A stretch of DNA of 64,000 bases from Lumbricus rubellus (taxonomy: Eukaryota > Annelida > Clitellata > Crassiclitellata > Lumbricidae): the NCBI GenBank assembly GCA_945859605.1, contig OX243812.1, positions 528,710 through 592,709 on the forward strand. Reading direction: 5' to 3'. Positions within the stretch are counted from its first letter, which is position 1, and the number at the start of each line of letters is the position of its first letter. Made by a program: the position numbers and the translations under genes. The notes under the pieces are model-generated. The model made no database searches. It had not been told where the DNA came from and saw only the letters and a program-made list of their open reading frames with translations. This document shows, one piece after another, positions 24,052-35,699 of this stretch.

Positions 24052-25336
24052 ATTAGCGCTGTCACAAGATTTGTCAGACGATGATTATGTTTACGCTGTC
24101 ACAAGATTTGTCAGACGATGATTATGTTTACGCTGTCACAAGATTTGTCAGACGATGATTATGTTTACGCTGTCACAAGATTTGTCAGACGATGATTATG
24201 TTTACGCTGTCACAAGATTTGTCAGACGATGATTATGTTTACGCTGTCACAAGATTTGTCAGACGATGATTATGTTTACGCTGTCACAAGATTTGTCAGA
24301 CGATGATTATGTTTACGCTGTCACAAGATTTGTCAGACGATGATTATGTTTACGCTGTCACAAGATTTGTCAGACGATGATTAATTATGTTTACGCTGTC
24401 ACAAGATTTGTCAGACGATGATTATGTTTACGCTGTCACAAGATTTGTCAGACGATGATTATGTTTACGCTGTCACAAGATTTGTCAGACGATGATTATG
24501 TTTACGCTGTCACAAGATTTGTCAGACGATGATTAATTATGTTTACGCTGTCACAAGATTTGTCAGACGATGATTATGTTTACGCTGTCACAAGATTTGT
24601 CAGACGATGATTATGTTTACGCTGTCACAAGATTTGTCAGACGATGATTATGTTTACGCTGTCACAAGATTTGTCAGACGATGATTAATTATGTTTACGC
24701 TGTCACAAGATTTGTCAGACGATGATTATGTTTACGCTGTCACAAGATTTGTCAGACGATGATTATGTTTACGCTGTCACAAGATTTGTCAGACGATGAT
24801 TAATTATGTTTACGCTGTCACAAGATTTGTCAGACGATGATTATGTTTACGCTGTCACAAGATTTGTCAGACGATGATTATGTTTACGCTGTCACAAGAT
24901 TTGTCAGACGATGATTACGTTTACGCTGTCACAAGATTTGTCAGACGATGATTATGTTTACGCTGTCACAAGATTTGTCAGACGATGATTATGTTTACGC
25001 TGTCACAAGATTTGTCAGACGATGATTAATTATGTTTACGCTGTCACAAGATTTGTCAGACGATGATTATGTTTACGCTGTCACAAGATTTGTCAGACGA
25101 TGATTATGTTTACGCTGTCACAAGATTTGTCAGACGATGATTATGTTTACGCTGTCACAAGATTTGTCAGACGATGATTACGTTTACGCTGTCACAAGAT
25201 TTGTCAGACGATGATTATGTTTACGCTGTCACAAGATTTGTCAGACGATGATTACGTTTACGCTGTCACAAGATTTGTCAGACGATGATTACGTTTACGC
25301 TGTCACAAGATTTGTCAGACGATGATTATGTTTACG
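24052..25336. repeat. 36-bp minisatellite
   Basis: About 35 copies of a 36-bp unit containing GCTGTCACAAGATTTGTCAG. Every few units a copy carries an ATTA insertion (40 bp), for example near 24380, 24532, 24684, 24800 and 25026, which suggests higher-order expansion. Some copies have TTACG for TTATG. There is no coding potential. Confidence 0.95.
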
Positions 25337-25989
25337 CTCTCGTCATCATCATTTGTAACGAGATTTAACGATGGACGACTCATTGATCGTATGATCATCG
25401 ATGGTGATATACACTATTTCACACATCACACCAAAGTATGAAGACTGATGCTCTCACTTCTACTCAACACTGTGCGACGATGAGAGTGTTATTAGAAAAA
25501 GTGACAGTGCTGCTCAGTTATCCAATGCGACTCATCATTAGAGACATATGAAGTTCACTGCCAGTGCTGCTGCTGCTCTTTCTGTTCGTCTCAACATTTC
25601 TTAATCAGTGTTTTGAGTGGAGGAGGAGGAGGAGGAGTAGGAGTAGGAGGAGGTGGTAGATTCCTTCTTGATGAATTCTTCCTGAAGTCTGCTCTTCAAT
25701 GTTGACTTCTGTATTAAAGAATTCTGTGATTATAGGTGTTTCTAGTTTCTAGAACACGTCATTTTCATTTGATCTATTTGACATCTTAGCTGTACAGATT
25801 TGATAGCAGCAGCCAGATGATGAGGATGATGATGATGAGGACGATGAGGATGATGATGATGAGGAGGATGAGGATGATGAGATATGTCTTTAATGGTGAT
25901 AACTGATGACGTCTTTCAGTCTTTCTCTTTGGTTTTCCTTCCTCCTCTTAATTCCACAGATTGTTTCGCTGAGTTTTTGATTTCGTCAG

Positions 25990-27507
25990 TTCCTGTTAAG
26001 GGATGATCTTCTCTTAGGGGATGATCTTCTCTTAGGGGATGATCTTCTCTTAGGGGATGATCTTCTCTTAGGGCATGATCTTCTCTTAGGGGATGATCTT
26101 CTCTTAGGGGATGATCTTCTCTTAGGGGATGATCTTCTCTTAGGGGATGATCTTCTCTTAGGGCATGATCTTCTCTTAGGGGATGATCTTCTCTTAGGGG
26201 ATGATCTTCTCTTAGGGCATGATCTTCTCTTAGGGGATGATCTTCTCTTAGGGGATGATCTTCTCTTAGGGGATGATCTTCTCTTAGGGCATGATCTTCT
26301 CTTAGGGGATGATCTTCTCTTAGGGGATGATCTTCTCTTAGGGGATGATCTTCTCTTAGGGGATGATCTTCTCTTAGGGGATGATCTTCTCTTAAGGGAT
26401 GATCTTCTCTTAGGGCATGATCTTCTCTTAGGGGATGATCTTCTCTTAGGGGATGATCTTCTCTTAGGGGATGATCTTCTCTTAGGGCATGATCTTCTCT
26501 TAGGGCATGATCTTCTCTTAGGGGATGATCTTCTCTTAGGGCATGATCTTTTCTTAGGGGATGATCTTCTCTTAGGGCATGATCTTCTCTTAGGGGATGA
26601 TCTTCTCTTAGGGGATGATCTTCTCTTAGGGCATGATCTTCTCTTAGGGCATGATCTTCTCTTAGGGGATGATCTTCTCTTAGGGGATGATCTTCTCTTA
26701 GGGGATGAAATTCTCTTAGGGGATGATCTTCTCTTAGGGGATGATCTTCTCTTAGGGCATGATCTTCTCTTAGGGGATGATCTTCTCTTAGGGGATGATC
26801 TTCTCTTAGGGGATGATCTTCTCTTAGGGGATGATCTTCTCTTAGGGGATGATCTTCTCTTAGGGCATGATCTTCTCTTAGGGGATGATCTTCTCTTAGG
26901 GGATGATCTTCTCTTAGGGGATGATCTTCTCTTAGGGGATGATCTTCTCTTAGGGGATGATCTTCTCTTAGGGCATGTACTTCTCTTAGGGGATGATCTT
27001 CTCTTAGGGCATGATCTTCTCTTAGGGCATGATCTTCTCTTAGGGGATGATCTTCTCTTAGAGGATGATCTTCTCTTAGGGCATGATCTTCTCTTAGGGC
27101 ATGATCTTCTCTTAGGGGATGATCTTCTCTTAGGGGATGATCTTCTCTTAGGGGATGATCTTCTCTTAGGGCATGATCTTCTCTTAGGGGATGATCTTCT
27201 CTTAGGGCATGATCTTCTCTTAGGGGATGATCTTCTCTTAGGGGATGATCTTCTCTTAGGGGATGATCTTCTCTTAGGGGATGATCTTCTCTTAGGGGAT
27301 GATCTTCTCTTAGGGGATGATCTTCTCTTAGGGGATGATCTTCTCTTAGGGCATGATCTTCTCTTAGGGGATGATTTTCTCTTAGGGGATGATCTTCTCT
27401 TAGGGGATGATCTTCTCTTAGGGCATGATCTTCTCTTAGGGGATGATCTTCTCTTAGGGGATGATCTTCTCTTAGGGGATGATCTTCTCTTAGGGGATGA
27501 TCTTCTG
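25990..27507. repeat. 18-bp minisatellite, unit GGGATGATCTTCTCTTAG
   Basis: About 84 copies of an 18-bp unit, with a common GGGCATGATC variant scattered among the GGGGATGATC copies. Each unit contains TTCTCTTAG/G, a good match to a 3' splice acceptor. Single variants include AAATTCTC (26707) and CATGTACTT (26973). Confidence 0.95.
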
Positions 27508-28065
27508 CATAACGTACCTAATTACAGCGCTTTGTTTCTGATGCACTTTCGGTTGATTCCTTCTGCGTTAGGTAGCGGCACAAGAAAAGTTACTAATGAA
27601 TTAAATTTGAGGAAAGTTATTCATTAATTACTGAGTGGGTGTATAACGCATTGTAATTTGAAATTTATATAGCGCTGCTTACAGCAATTGACATACTGTA
27701 GCACTTCCATTGCGCATACCCGAAGAGGAGAAATATGTTTTGAGAAGAGACAGATATCTAGGAAGAAATCTTGAAAGGAAAGACATAAAGATGGGGGGGG
27801 GGAGGCATCCGCAATGTCAATAAATGATCTGATTTCAAGTGAAGGTCATCATTGATCGCACGACAAATTAGATGATTGTCGTTGGAAGAGTGGATGAGAG
27901 GTTGGAGAGAAGCTGAGCTGTAGAATGAGGAGAGCGAATGAGATCGCAATTGTAATTTTTACAAACACATATAAACCCAGTGTTTGGAGTTTAGGTTGTG
28001 TGTGTGTGTGTGTGTGGTTTCAGTTGTCTGTTTGCGTATATCAGCATTATTGTTACATCGTCTTT

Positions 28066-28732
28066 CATCCTAATTAAACCCTCATCTGTTCTTTCATCCT
28101 AATTAAACCCTCATCTGTTATTTAATCCTAATTAGACCCTCATCTGTTCTTTCATCCTAATTAAACCCTCATCTGTTCTTTCATCCTAATTAAACCCTCA
28201 TCCGTTCTTTCATCCTAATTAAACCCTCATCCGTTCTTTCATCCTAATTAAACCCTCATCTGTTCTTTCATCCTAATTAAACCCTCATCCATTCTTTCAT
28301 CCTAATTAAACCCTCATCCGTTCTTTCATCCTAATTAAACCCTCATCCGTTCTTTCATCCTAATTAAACCCTCATTTGTTCTTTCATCCTAATTAAACCC
28401 TCATCCGTTCTTCCATCCGAATTAAACCCTCATCTGTTCTTTCATCCTAATTAAACCCTCATCCGTTCTTTCATCCTAATTAAACCCTCATCCGTTCTTT
28501 CATTCTAATTAAACCCTCATCCGTTCTTTCATCCTAATTAAACCCTCATCTGTTCTTTCATTCTAATTAAACCCTCATCCGTTCTTCCATCCGAATTAAA
28601 CCCTCATCTGTTCTTTCATCCTAATTAAACCCTCATCCGTTCTTTCATCCTAATTAAACCCTCATCCGTTCTTTCATTCTAATTAAACCCTCATCCGTTC
28701 TTTCATCCTAATTAAACCCTCATCCGTTTCTT
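28066..28732. repeat. 29-bp minisatellite next to the KIX acceptor
   Basis: About 23 copies of a 29-bp unit containing CATCCTAATTAAACCCTCAT. It stops about 20 bp before the acceptor of the KIX exon but does not include the splice junction, unlike the arrays at 29704, 55243 and 62086. Confidence 0.95.
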
Positions 28733-28752
28733 TTCTCTTGTCTTTCCATCAG

Positions 28753-28873
28753 AGTTCAAGCAATATTTCCGAGCGCTCCGGATCTGAACGTCGTGCGACA
28801 GGACCAGATGAACAGCCTCATCAGATACGCACGCAAGGTCGAAGGTGACATGTATGACAATGCCGACAGCAAG
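28753..28873 (+). CDS. CREBBP: CBP/p300 exon: KIX helices 1-2
   Basis: After completion of the split Leu codon it reads VQAIFPSAPDLNVV, then MNSLIRYARKVEGDMYDNAD, the core of the KIX domain that binds phospho-CREB, Myb and similar activation domains. The RYARKVEGDMY block is the signature. The acceptor is TTTCCATCAG at 28752 and the donor GTATGA at 28874. It enters phase 2 and exits phase 0. Confidence 0.95.
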
Positions 28874-29703
28874 GTATGACAACTGACTCACTTAGAACTC
28901 TCACTCTGTGTGTCTGCCTGTCTCTCTGTTTGTCTATCTGTCTATGTTTGTGTATCTCTATCTATCTGTCTGTCTCTGTCTGTCTGTCTGCTCTGTGTCA
29001 CTTTGTGTCTAAGTGGTTTCAGTGGATTGTAGATTCCTGACGACGATCTCACTTAAGCAATGATGATTTTTTGCTTATTTATGATATGATGATGATGACA
29101 CAATAGAAGTCATTGTTGTTGGTCTGTTGTTCTTTTGTTTTGTTCTGTCAAAATGATCTTTCATTTCAGTATGTCGTTCATCAAGGGCATTACTCTGGGG
29201 CCTCGCAAAGTAGGGGTGACCAATCTCTTTCTCCTCCCTTACCCTTCATAAGGTCACTTGCAGCCTTCATTGCAGCCTATGGCAACTTGTAAAAGTAGTT
29301 TTCATTCTATTTAGCAGACTCTTTCTGTTGATGACAAAGCTGAGAACTTGTGAATCAACGACATCCAATGAAATGCCGCAACTTTCCAAGTCCAGCACAA
29401 GTCTCATGTGTGGCGTTCATTTTACTAATGATTTGTCTTAACAGAAATGACGAGCTGTCATATTGCAAGATTATATATTTCAGCGTTGGATGAAATGATC
29501 AAATGGAGGATATGACTGTTATGAATAATTGTTGTTGGAGATGAGATCATGTCATCTCTGCTGTCACAATGATTGTCACAATCATTGTCACAATCATTGA
29601 CACAATGATTGATAAACTGTGTGATGCCTATGCTATTCATTTTATGTTTTGACATTGAGATGTCGTTAAGTGTTGTATGGTTTGAAATGCTGTGATCATT
29701 TAG
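28874..29703 (+). other. CBP intron, unique part
   Basis: TCTG/TCTA simple repeat near 28900-29000, otherwise unique sequence with no recognised feature, leading into the 49-bp array. Confidence 0.6.
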
Positions 29704-30389
29704 GAGGATTACTATCATCTGTTGTATGGTTTGAAATGCTGTGATCATTTAGGAGTATTACTATCATCTGTTGTATGGTTTGAAATGGTGTGATCATTTA
29801 GGAGGATTACTATCATCTGTTGTATGGTTTGAAATGCTGTGATCATTTAGGAGGATTACTATCATCTGTTGTATGGTTTGAAATGGTGTGATCATTTAGG
29901 AGGATTACTATCATCTGTTGTATGGTTTGAAATGCTGTGATCATTTAGGAGGATTACTATCATCTGTTGTATGGTTTGAAATGCTGTGATCATTTAGGAG
30001 GATTACTATCATCTGTTGTATGGTTTGAAATGGTGTGATCATTTAGGAGGATTACTATCATCTGTTGTATGGTTTGAAATGCTGTGATCATTTAGGAGGA
30101 TTACTATCATCTGTTGTATGGTTTGAAATGCTGTGATCATTTAGGAGGATTACTATCATCTGTTGTATGGTTTGAAATGCTGTGATCATTTAGGAGGATT
30201 ACTATCATCTGTTGTATGGTTTGAAATGCTGTGATCATTTAGGAGGATTACTATCATCTGTTGTATGGTTTGAAATGGTGTGATCATTTAGGAGGATTAC
30301 TATCATCTGTTGTATGGTTTGAAATGCTGTGATCATTTAGGAGGATTACTATCATCTGTTGTATGGTTTGAAATGCTGTGATCATTTAG
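29704..30389 (+). repeat. 49-bp array spanning the 3' splice junction of the third KIX exon
   Basis: Exactly 14 upstream copies (686 bp = 14 x 49) of a unit made of exon start GAGGATTACTATCATCTG, a short TTGTATGG spacer, and the intron end TGTGATCATTTAG. Variation is slight (GCTGTG versus GGTGTG; one GAGTATTAC). The last AG, at 30388-30389, is the real acceptor. Confidence 0.95.
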
Positions 30390-30567
30390 GAGGATTACTA
30401 TCATCTGTTGGCTCAGAAGATCTACAAGATTCAGAAGGAGTTGGAGGAGAAGCGAATGAAACGACTGATGGACAATGGAAACAGCAGCAGCAACAGCAGC
30501 AGTGCACAAGGATCGTCGTCTACGTCATCCTCTCTTCCACACGCTCCTCCTCCTCTTCAGGGAACAA
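30390..30567 (+). CDS. CREBBP: CBP/p300 exon: KIX helix 3
   Basis: Encodes EDYYHLLAQKIYKIQKELEE, then KRMKRLMDNG, the last KIX helix with its Arg/Lys-rich C-cap, followed by Ser/Asn-rich linker. It enters phase 0. The donor chosen is CAA/GTGCGT at 30568, exit phase 1, because it is the only one whose phase fits the next exon (31790). Its consensus match is moderate. Confidence 0.9.
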
Positions 30568-30774
30568 GTGCGTCGTCTTCTTCCTCCTCTTCTCCGTCCT
30601 CCTTCTCCTCCTCCTCTTCTCCTCTTCTTCTTCTAGTCTTTACTCGTTTTCAGTTGTAGAGTAATGTTGTCATCGTCTCGTAACAGACTTTAATCAGCGC
30701 TTGATGGCGTCACTGAGTCAAACTCAATAATTATTAGTTTTATCAAAGTCTGGAAATTGAAATGCCAGACTAAA

Positions 30775-31490
30775 GTTCAATAGATTAAAGTTCAATAGAT
30801 TAAAGTTCAATAGATTAAAGTTCAATAGATTAAAGTTTAGTTGATCAAAGTTCAATAGATTAAAGTTTAGTTGATTAAAGTTCAATAGATTAAAGTTTAG
30901 TTGATTAAAGTTCAATAGATTAAAGTTCAATAGATTAAAGTTTAGTTGATTAAAGTTTAGTTGATTAAAGTTCAATAGATTAAAGTTTAGTTGATTAAAG
31001 TTCAATTGATTAAAGTTTAGTTGATTAAAGTTCAATAGATTAAAGTTCAATAGATTAAAGTTTAGTTGATCAAAGTTCAATAGATTAAAGTTTAGTTGAT
31101 TAAAGTTCAATAGATTAAAGTTTAGTTGATTAAAGTTCAATAGATTAAAGTTCAATAGATTAAAGTTTAGTTGATTAAAGTTTAGTTGATTAAAGTTCAA
31201 TAGATTAAAGTTTAGTTGATTAAAGTTCAATAGATTAAAGTTTAGTTGATTAAAGTTCAATAGATTAAAGTTCAATAGATTAAAGTTCAATAGATTAAAG
31301 TTTAGTTGATTAAAGTTTAGTTGATTAAAGTTCAATAGATTAAAGTTTAGTTGATTAAAGTTCAATAGATTAAAGTTTAGTTGATTAAAGTTCAATAGAT
31401 TAAAGTTCAATAGATTAAAGTTCAATAGATTAAAGTTTAGTTGATTAAAGTTCAATAGATTAAAGTTTAGTTGATTAAAGTTCAGTTGAT
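30775..31490. repeat. 15-bp two-variant minisatellite
   Basis: About 47 copies of a 15-bp unit in two forms, TTCAATAGATTAAAG and TTTAGTTGATTAAAG, interspersed in an irregular order. The minus strand is open throughout (Leu-Asn-Phe-Asn), an artefact of the unit length. Confidence 0.95.
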
Positions 31491-31649
31491 TAGATTTAAA
31501 TCAACGAGAGAAATGAGAAGCCAGGTTGTTAGTTGTGTGTATGAGTTGAAGGCGATGAATCTTCAGTTTAGAGTCGAATGACTTCAAAGAATTGACTGAC
31601 ATTAGAAAAACTGAATTGGTTGTTGAATTCCACGGCATCTACACAGACG

Positions 31650-31716
<67 letters not shown>

Positions 31717-31789
31717 GAGCAGTCATCTACTTTTATCCATTGTCTTAAGTGTCTGTCTTCCTCATCTGTCATGTGTTTCTTTTCTTCAG
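31491..31789 (+). other. CBP intron end with GA microsatellite
   Basis: A GA dinucleotide run of about 60 bp (31649-31709) precedes the acceptor CTTTTCTTCAG at 31789. Confidence 0.7.
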
Positions 31790-32055
31790 TTGTGCTACAA
31801 TCGCGATTGCCACAGTTCACCGACAACAATCGTTTGGATCTGTTTGCGACTGATGGTCATTCGTCGTCGTCATCATCGTCTTCTTCTTCGAGCACCAATG
31901 CAGTGGTTCGCAGTCAGACACCTCTTGGCTTCATGAACGCCGCCGCCGCTGCCACACGGTATCCGCAGGACGTCTATAGCATGAGAATGATGAGACCACA
32001 GTCTGCATCTGGATCCGTGATGTTCCAAGATGTCGTCAACCCATCCACTGGACAG
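31790..32055 (+). CDS. CREBBP: CBP/p300 exon: linker between KIX and bromodomain
   Basis: Reads VLQSRLPQFTDNNRLDLF, a Ser run, then TPLGFMNAAAAATRYP. It resembles the disordered central linker of invertebrate CBP but has no defined domain. The phase (1 in, 0 out) fits its neighbours. The donor is CAG/GTATAA at 32056, whose last three bases are the target duplication of the MITE that follows. Confidence 0.8.
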
Positions 32056-32061
32056 GTATAA

Positions 32062-32583
32062 GGCCTAAAAAAAATGTTGTGTTTCCGGTAACAGAGCTAA
32101 AAAAAATTGGGTAGGTAGGTCGAGAGGAGAGGATCAACTGGAGAAGATGCACCAGGGCTTTCGCCAGAGCTCCAGTAGCTGACGGCACCAGGTGACCAGG
32201 TGAGGTCGAAAAATATTTTTATTTTGGTAAAATATTTTTATACAGTGATTATCCGAAAAATTATACTCCACGACTTTTTTGCACAAAGGTACACGCTGCA
32301 ACAAAGTACGTCTTCTAAGCAAGTATAAGCTGCCTATTTCCCGACTGTCTGCACCTAAAACTGCTCTAGAAAGCAGTCCTATTAATTTCATTTTGTTGAC
32401 GTCTTTTTTGTTATGTCAATACAAATGTTACAAAAATATTTAAAAATTAAAAAAAGGTTTTTAGAAGAAAAAAAAATTTAATTAAAAAAATCTTTTTTAG
32501 TAAATTTTTTACAAAATTATTTGAGTCGCGGCAATAAAAGAGGGTCGGTCGTGTTACCGGAAACACAACAATTTTTTTCGGCC
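32062..32583. mobile_element. 522-bp MITE (PIF/Harbinger-like) at a splice donor
   Basis: Terminal inverted repeats of about 31 bp (GGCC, A-run, TTGTGTTTCCGGTAAC and its complement) are flanked by the 3-bp duplication TAA (32059-32061 and 32584-32586). A 3-bp TWA duplication fits PIF/Harbinger, though I do not recognise the family. The interior has no ORF of interest. The element begins six bases after the donor GT. Confidence 0.75.
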
Positions 32584-32663
32584 TAATTAATCTCATTATG
32601 TGTCAAATTATACTTTCCTCAATAAGGGGTTTGGTTTCACATCTTGCACCTTTCATTAACATT

Positions 32664-33686
32664 TGCGACCCACCTGACCAAAACCAGGCTTAAGTCGTAT
32701 TTTTAAATATTGGTGTCATATATATATATATCTATATAAATAAAAATGAAACTTTCCAATAGTGCGGTCACAATCACGCCCAAAGTTACGCACCGATTGT
32801 TTTTGAAAATTTACCAAAGCGTTCCATTCCAATAGCACAGTGTCAGAACATTTTTTTCTCCGAAAAAAACCCAATTGTTTCCACAAAAAGTGAACTTTGC
32901 AATCCGTTTTGCAAATTCAACAAAACAGCAGGGCTGCCAGATTTCAGACACAGCAGTTGAAACATGAATGAGGTCGCGTGCTGTGACGTCATAAGCGAGT
33001 CGCAAATTAATTTTCGAAAGCGGCCTTTCATCCGATGTCAGGAATGGACGGAGGAAAGGAGCGGAGGAAGCGGGACGAAGAGGGTGGGGAGGGAGGAGAG
33101 GGAGAGGGAGAGGTATTTTCTGCCACAGCAACGCGTGGCTGGGTACAGCTAGTATATATATATATATATATATATTTGAAAAGATTAAAGTCTCTTCTTT
33201 TAAATAATCTTATTGTTCTATCATGATCAAAGTTATGAGTAAAAGTATGGTTCAATCATTCAAATTACAATTCTGAGAAAAATGCATTTAAAGTTTCCTA
33301 TAACTTTGGAATGCAAGATTGTTTAGCAACTATGTTTAGAACTGAATAAAATTTGCAACAAATAAACAGACCAGAAGAATGTCTGGGCTTTTACTCATGC
33401 CTTATTTGTTACGTTAGCCTTATGCTGATAATGGCCATTGATGTCGGGAAAGTGGAATATTCCAGGAAAGGTCATTGAATTATTTAAACAATAATCACTT
33501 AAAAATCATCCAAATTTTATTTAAAAAATATTTTTCATGAATTGTTCTTTTAATAAGTTTAAAACATTTATTTTTAATTTTATGTCAAAAAGGAACAATT
33601 GAAAAATTGAGATTTTATCACATTTTAGTCATTATTTCAAGGCGTGTTTTGCGTTAAATGCCTGATTTTGGTCAGATGGGTCACAT
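32664..33686. mobile_element. Inverted-repeat DNA element interrupted by a Helitron-like insert
   Basis: The ends GCGACCCACCTGACCAAAA (32665-32683) and the complement of its TTTTGGTCAGATGGGTCA mirror (33666-33683) form imperfect inverted repeats of about 26 bp. A further single copy of that end sequence lies at 35611-35633. No coding sequence is seen. Confidence 0.5.
32731..33153 (+). mobile_element. Helitron-like non-autonomous element
   Basis: The left end is TCTATATAAATAAAAATGAA. The right end is a short GC hairpin followed by GGGTACAGCTAGT. It sits between AT-dinucleotide runs (ATATATATA on both sides), a combination typical of Helentron/Helitron-like elements of invertebrates. No Rep/helicase is present. 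Confidence 0.5.
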
Positions 33687-33924
33687 TTATGCATTGCTAC
33701 TTTTAGTACTTGAGAACTGTTTGAAATACAATTTCTCCTGATGTCATTGACCTCTGATGCCATATAAAATGTTTGTCTATGTCTCGATCCCTCCATGCTG
33801 CTATCCAGTTTCTATGACAACGATGCTGCATTGAATCAGTTGTCCAATCAGAGACGACGAGTCTTACGTCTGCTTTGCTTCAAATCCATTTCGTTGACAG
33901 TCGACGATATTTTGCTGATTGTAG

Positions 33925-34023
33925 GATTGTCATTCGGCCGCCACAACTGTCGACGGATTTCCAAATCAGAGGCCAAACTTTCCAAACTCCAAACATGATC
34001 TTCCGTTTGGCGTCCAAGATGTG
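33925..34023 (+). CDS. CREBBP: CBP/p300 exon (33 codons, predicted)
   Basis: Between GATTGTAG (33924) and the donor GTG/GTACGT (34024) lies a 99-bp phase 0-0 stretch with no stop. It encodes a Pro/Asn-rich segment including GFPNQRPNFPNSKHDLPFG, typical in composition for the CBP linker. It fits between the phase-0 exit at 32055 and the phase-0 entry at 34440. The evidence is splice sites and phase, not conserved domains, and it may be alternatively used. Confidence 0.55.
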
Positions 34024-34439
34024 GTACGTTCATTTCGCGCTTACACATGTAATCATGCACACTTCACGGAAGACGCTGTTTTTGTTTGTTTGTTTGTTTG
34101 TTTGTCTGGTTTTGTCTGGTTTTGTCTCTGTTAGTCTGTCATCTCTCTCTTATTACCTCTTGTTATGTGTTATAATTCTAACGTTGTCTCAGATTAACAT
34201 TTCTGTGCTACTTCTGGCGTGTTAAAGCTGTTGATAATGAATAGAAAGCTGAGTTTGATGACATTGATATTAATTTGAAAAGGATGAGGAGGAGGAGGAT
34301 GAGGAGGAGGAGGAGGACAGGTCATTAGAGTTGAAGAGAGAGTGTGATGAAGACGAGTTGTCTGTGAACGTTGTGACATCTTATATTGTCATGCTGTATT
34401 TAAACAGACTAAGACTTTGTCATTATTTTCTTTGCATAG
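34024..34439 (+). other. CBP intron
   Basis: TTTG repeats (34077-34105) and a GAGGAG tract (34283-34316). Nothing else is recognised. Confidence 0.6.
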
Positions 34440-35394
34440 ATTATTGGTCCATCGTTGTTAAATGACCAGCTGCTGCCGCCTCTTCCTCATCCTCCTCCTC
34501 AGCCTCAGCCTCCTCCTCATCTGCCTCAGCCTCCAACTCCTACTTCGAATCTTCTCGTTCCAATTCAGTCATCTCAGTCATCACTGCTTCAGCATCAGCA
34601 GCAGCAGCAGCAGCCATCATTTGCCAATGCCACACAGGCGACAGGCATCTCCTCATCATCATCCTCATCCTCTCAGCAGCAGCAACAGACGGACTCTCAG
34701 TCGTCTCCGTATCATCATCACCGTGCTATCGTTGGTGGTCCATCCCCCTCCAGCAGCAGCAGCAACAACAACCATCCACTGGTGCCACCTGGAATGCAGT
34801 CAGCCACAGCGAGTCCCTCGATGTTTGCAATGAACGGAGGAGACGAGACGCCACCTGGCGGCGGTCCAGTCTCGTCGTCCAATCCACCTCAGCTGACGTC
34901 GTCGTCGTCTCCTGTCGGAAACTTCAAGATGGCCGTCAAACACGAAGACATAACAGATGACGAGGTGACTGTCAAATCAGAGCCAAGGTCACCGGAAGAA
35001 TTCAAGTACGCAGCTCCACCACAGCAGCAGCAGCAGCCAGTTCATGAGGACATCACAGATGATGAGGCTGAGGCAGCAGCTGCCGCAGCCACGACAGCTG
35101 GTGCTGCTGCTGGTCCTGTGAGGGAAGAGAAGGAGGAGGAGGAGGAGGTGAAGATGGAAGGGGTAAAGAAGGAAGCGGCAGAGGCGGAGGAGGAGGTGGT
35201 GGTTGCAGTGAGCGGGTACACGAAAACGGAGGCGATGTTGGAGGCAGGCAACGAGGTGAAGGTCGAAGGGAAAGATGTTGGTGGAGAAGAAGAGGAAACG
35301 GTGAAGACAGAGGAGAAGATGGAAGTGGAAGAAGGAAAGGCAGCAAAGGCTGCGCCAGATTCTCCGTTGGAAGAAGGACCTAGAGGACTCAAAG
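34440..35394 (+). CDS. CREBBP: CBP/p300 exon: Pro/Gln/Ser linker and acidic CRD1-like region
   Basis: 318 codons starting IIGPSLLNDQLLPPLP. Pro-, Gln-, Ser- and His-rich sequence gives way, from about 34930, to an acidic Lys/Glu region with two HEDITDDE copies and several psi-K-x-E motifs (VKSEP, VKMEG, VKVEG, VKTEE). This is the position and composition of the CRD1 sumoylated repression segment just before the bromodomain in p300/CBP. It enters phase 0 and exits phase 1 before GTAAAT at 35395. Confidence 0.9.
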
Positions 35395-35699
35395 GTAAAT
35401 GTTTTAGACTTTACTTTGATCAGATTATTTGTGATTCATCTGAATAAAACCAGACCCATATCGCAACACGCTTCTGAGTTTAATCATATTTTTACTCATA
35501 ACTTTGGACAAGAAATGTGATAGAACTATAAAATTTGTGTCATTTTAGAGGAGATACGTTTTCTTTTTTAAAGATGTATGACATACAAGTTGCATTTTGT
35601 ACAATTTAGGTTTTGGTCAGATGGGTCATATTTGATCATAACTGCGCTCTACTTTATGGATGTGTGGCTTAGATCTGTTTTCTGTCTGCTTCATTCCCT

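Larger units (their letters stand above)
18586..28752 (+). other. 10.2 kb CBP intron inside KIX
   Basis: Filled by a 20-bp array, a 3.8 kb foldback element, a possible cassette exon, and 36-bp, 18-bp and 29-bp arrays (listed separately). Between them, 23700-24050, 25340-25980 and 27510-28060 are unique sequence without recognisable genes, apart from GA/GAT-rich tracts near 25620 and 25820. Confidence 0.75.

Noticed and set aside
24052..28732. Regular direct-repeat arrays resembling CRISPR
   Set aside because: Units are contiguous with no unique spacers and no cas genes, in an animal intron; they are minisatellites.
33795..33998. 67-codon ORF in the CBP linker intron as an exon
   Set aside because: Its frame meets a stop when entered in the required phase 0; the overlapping 33925-34023 stretch fits phase better.
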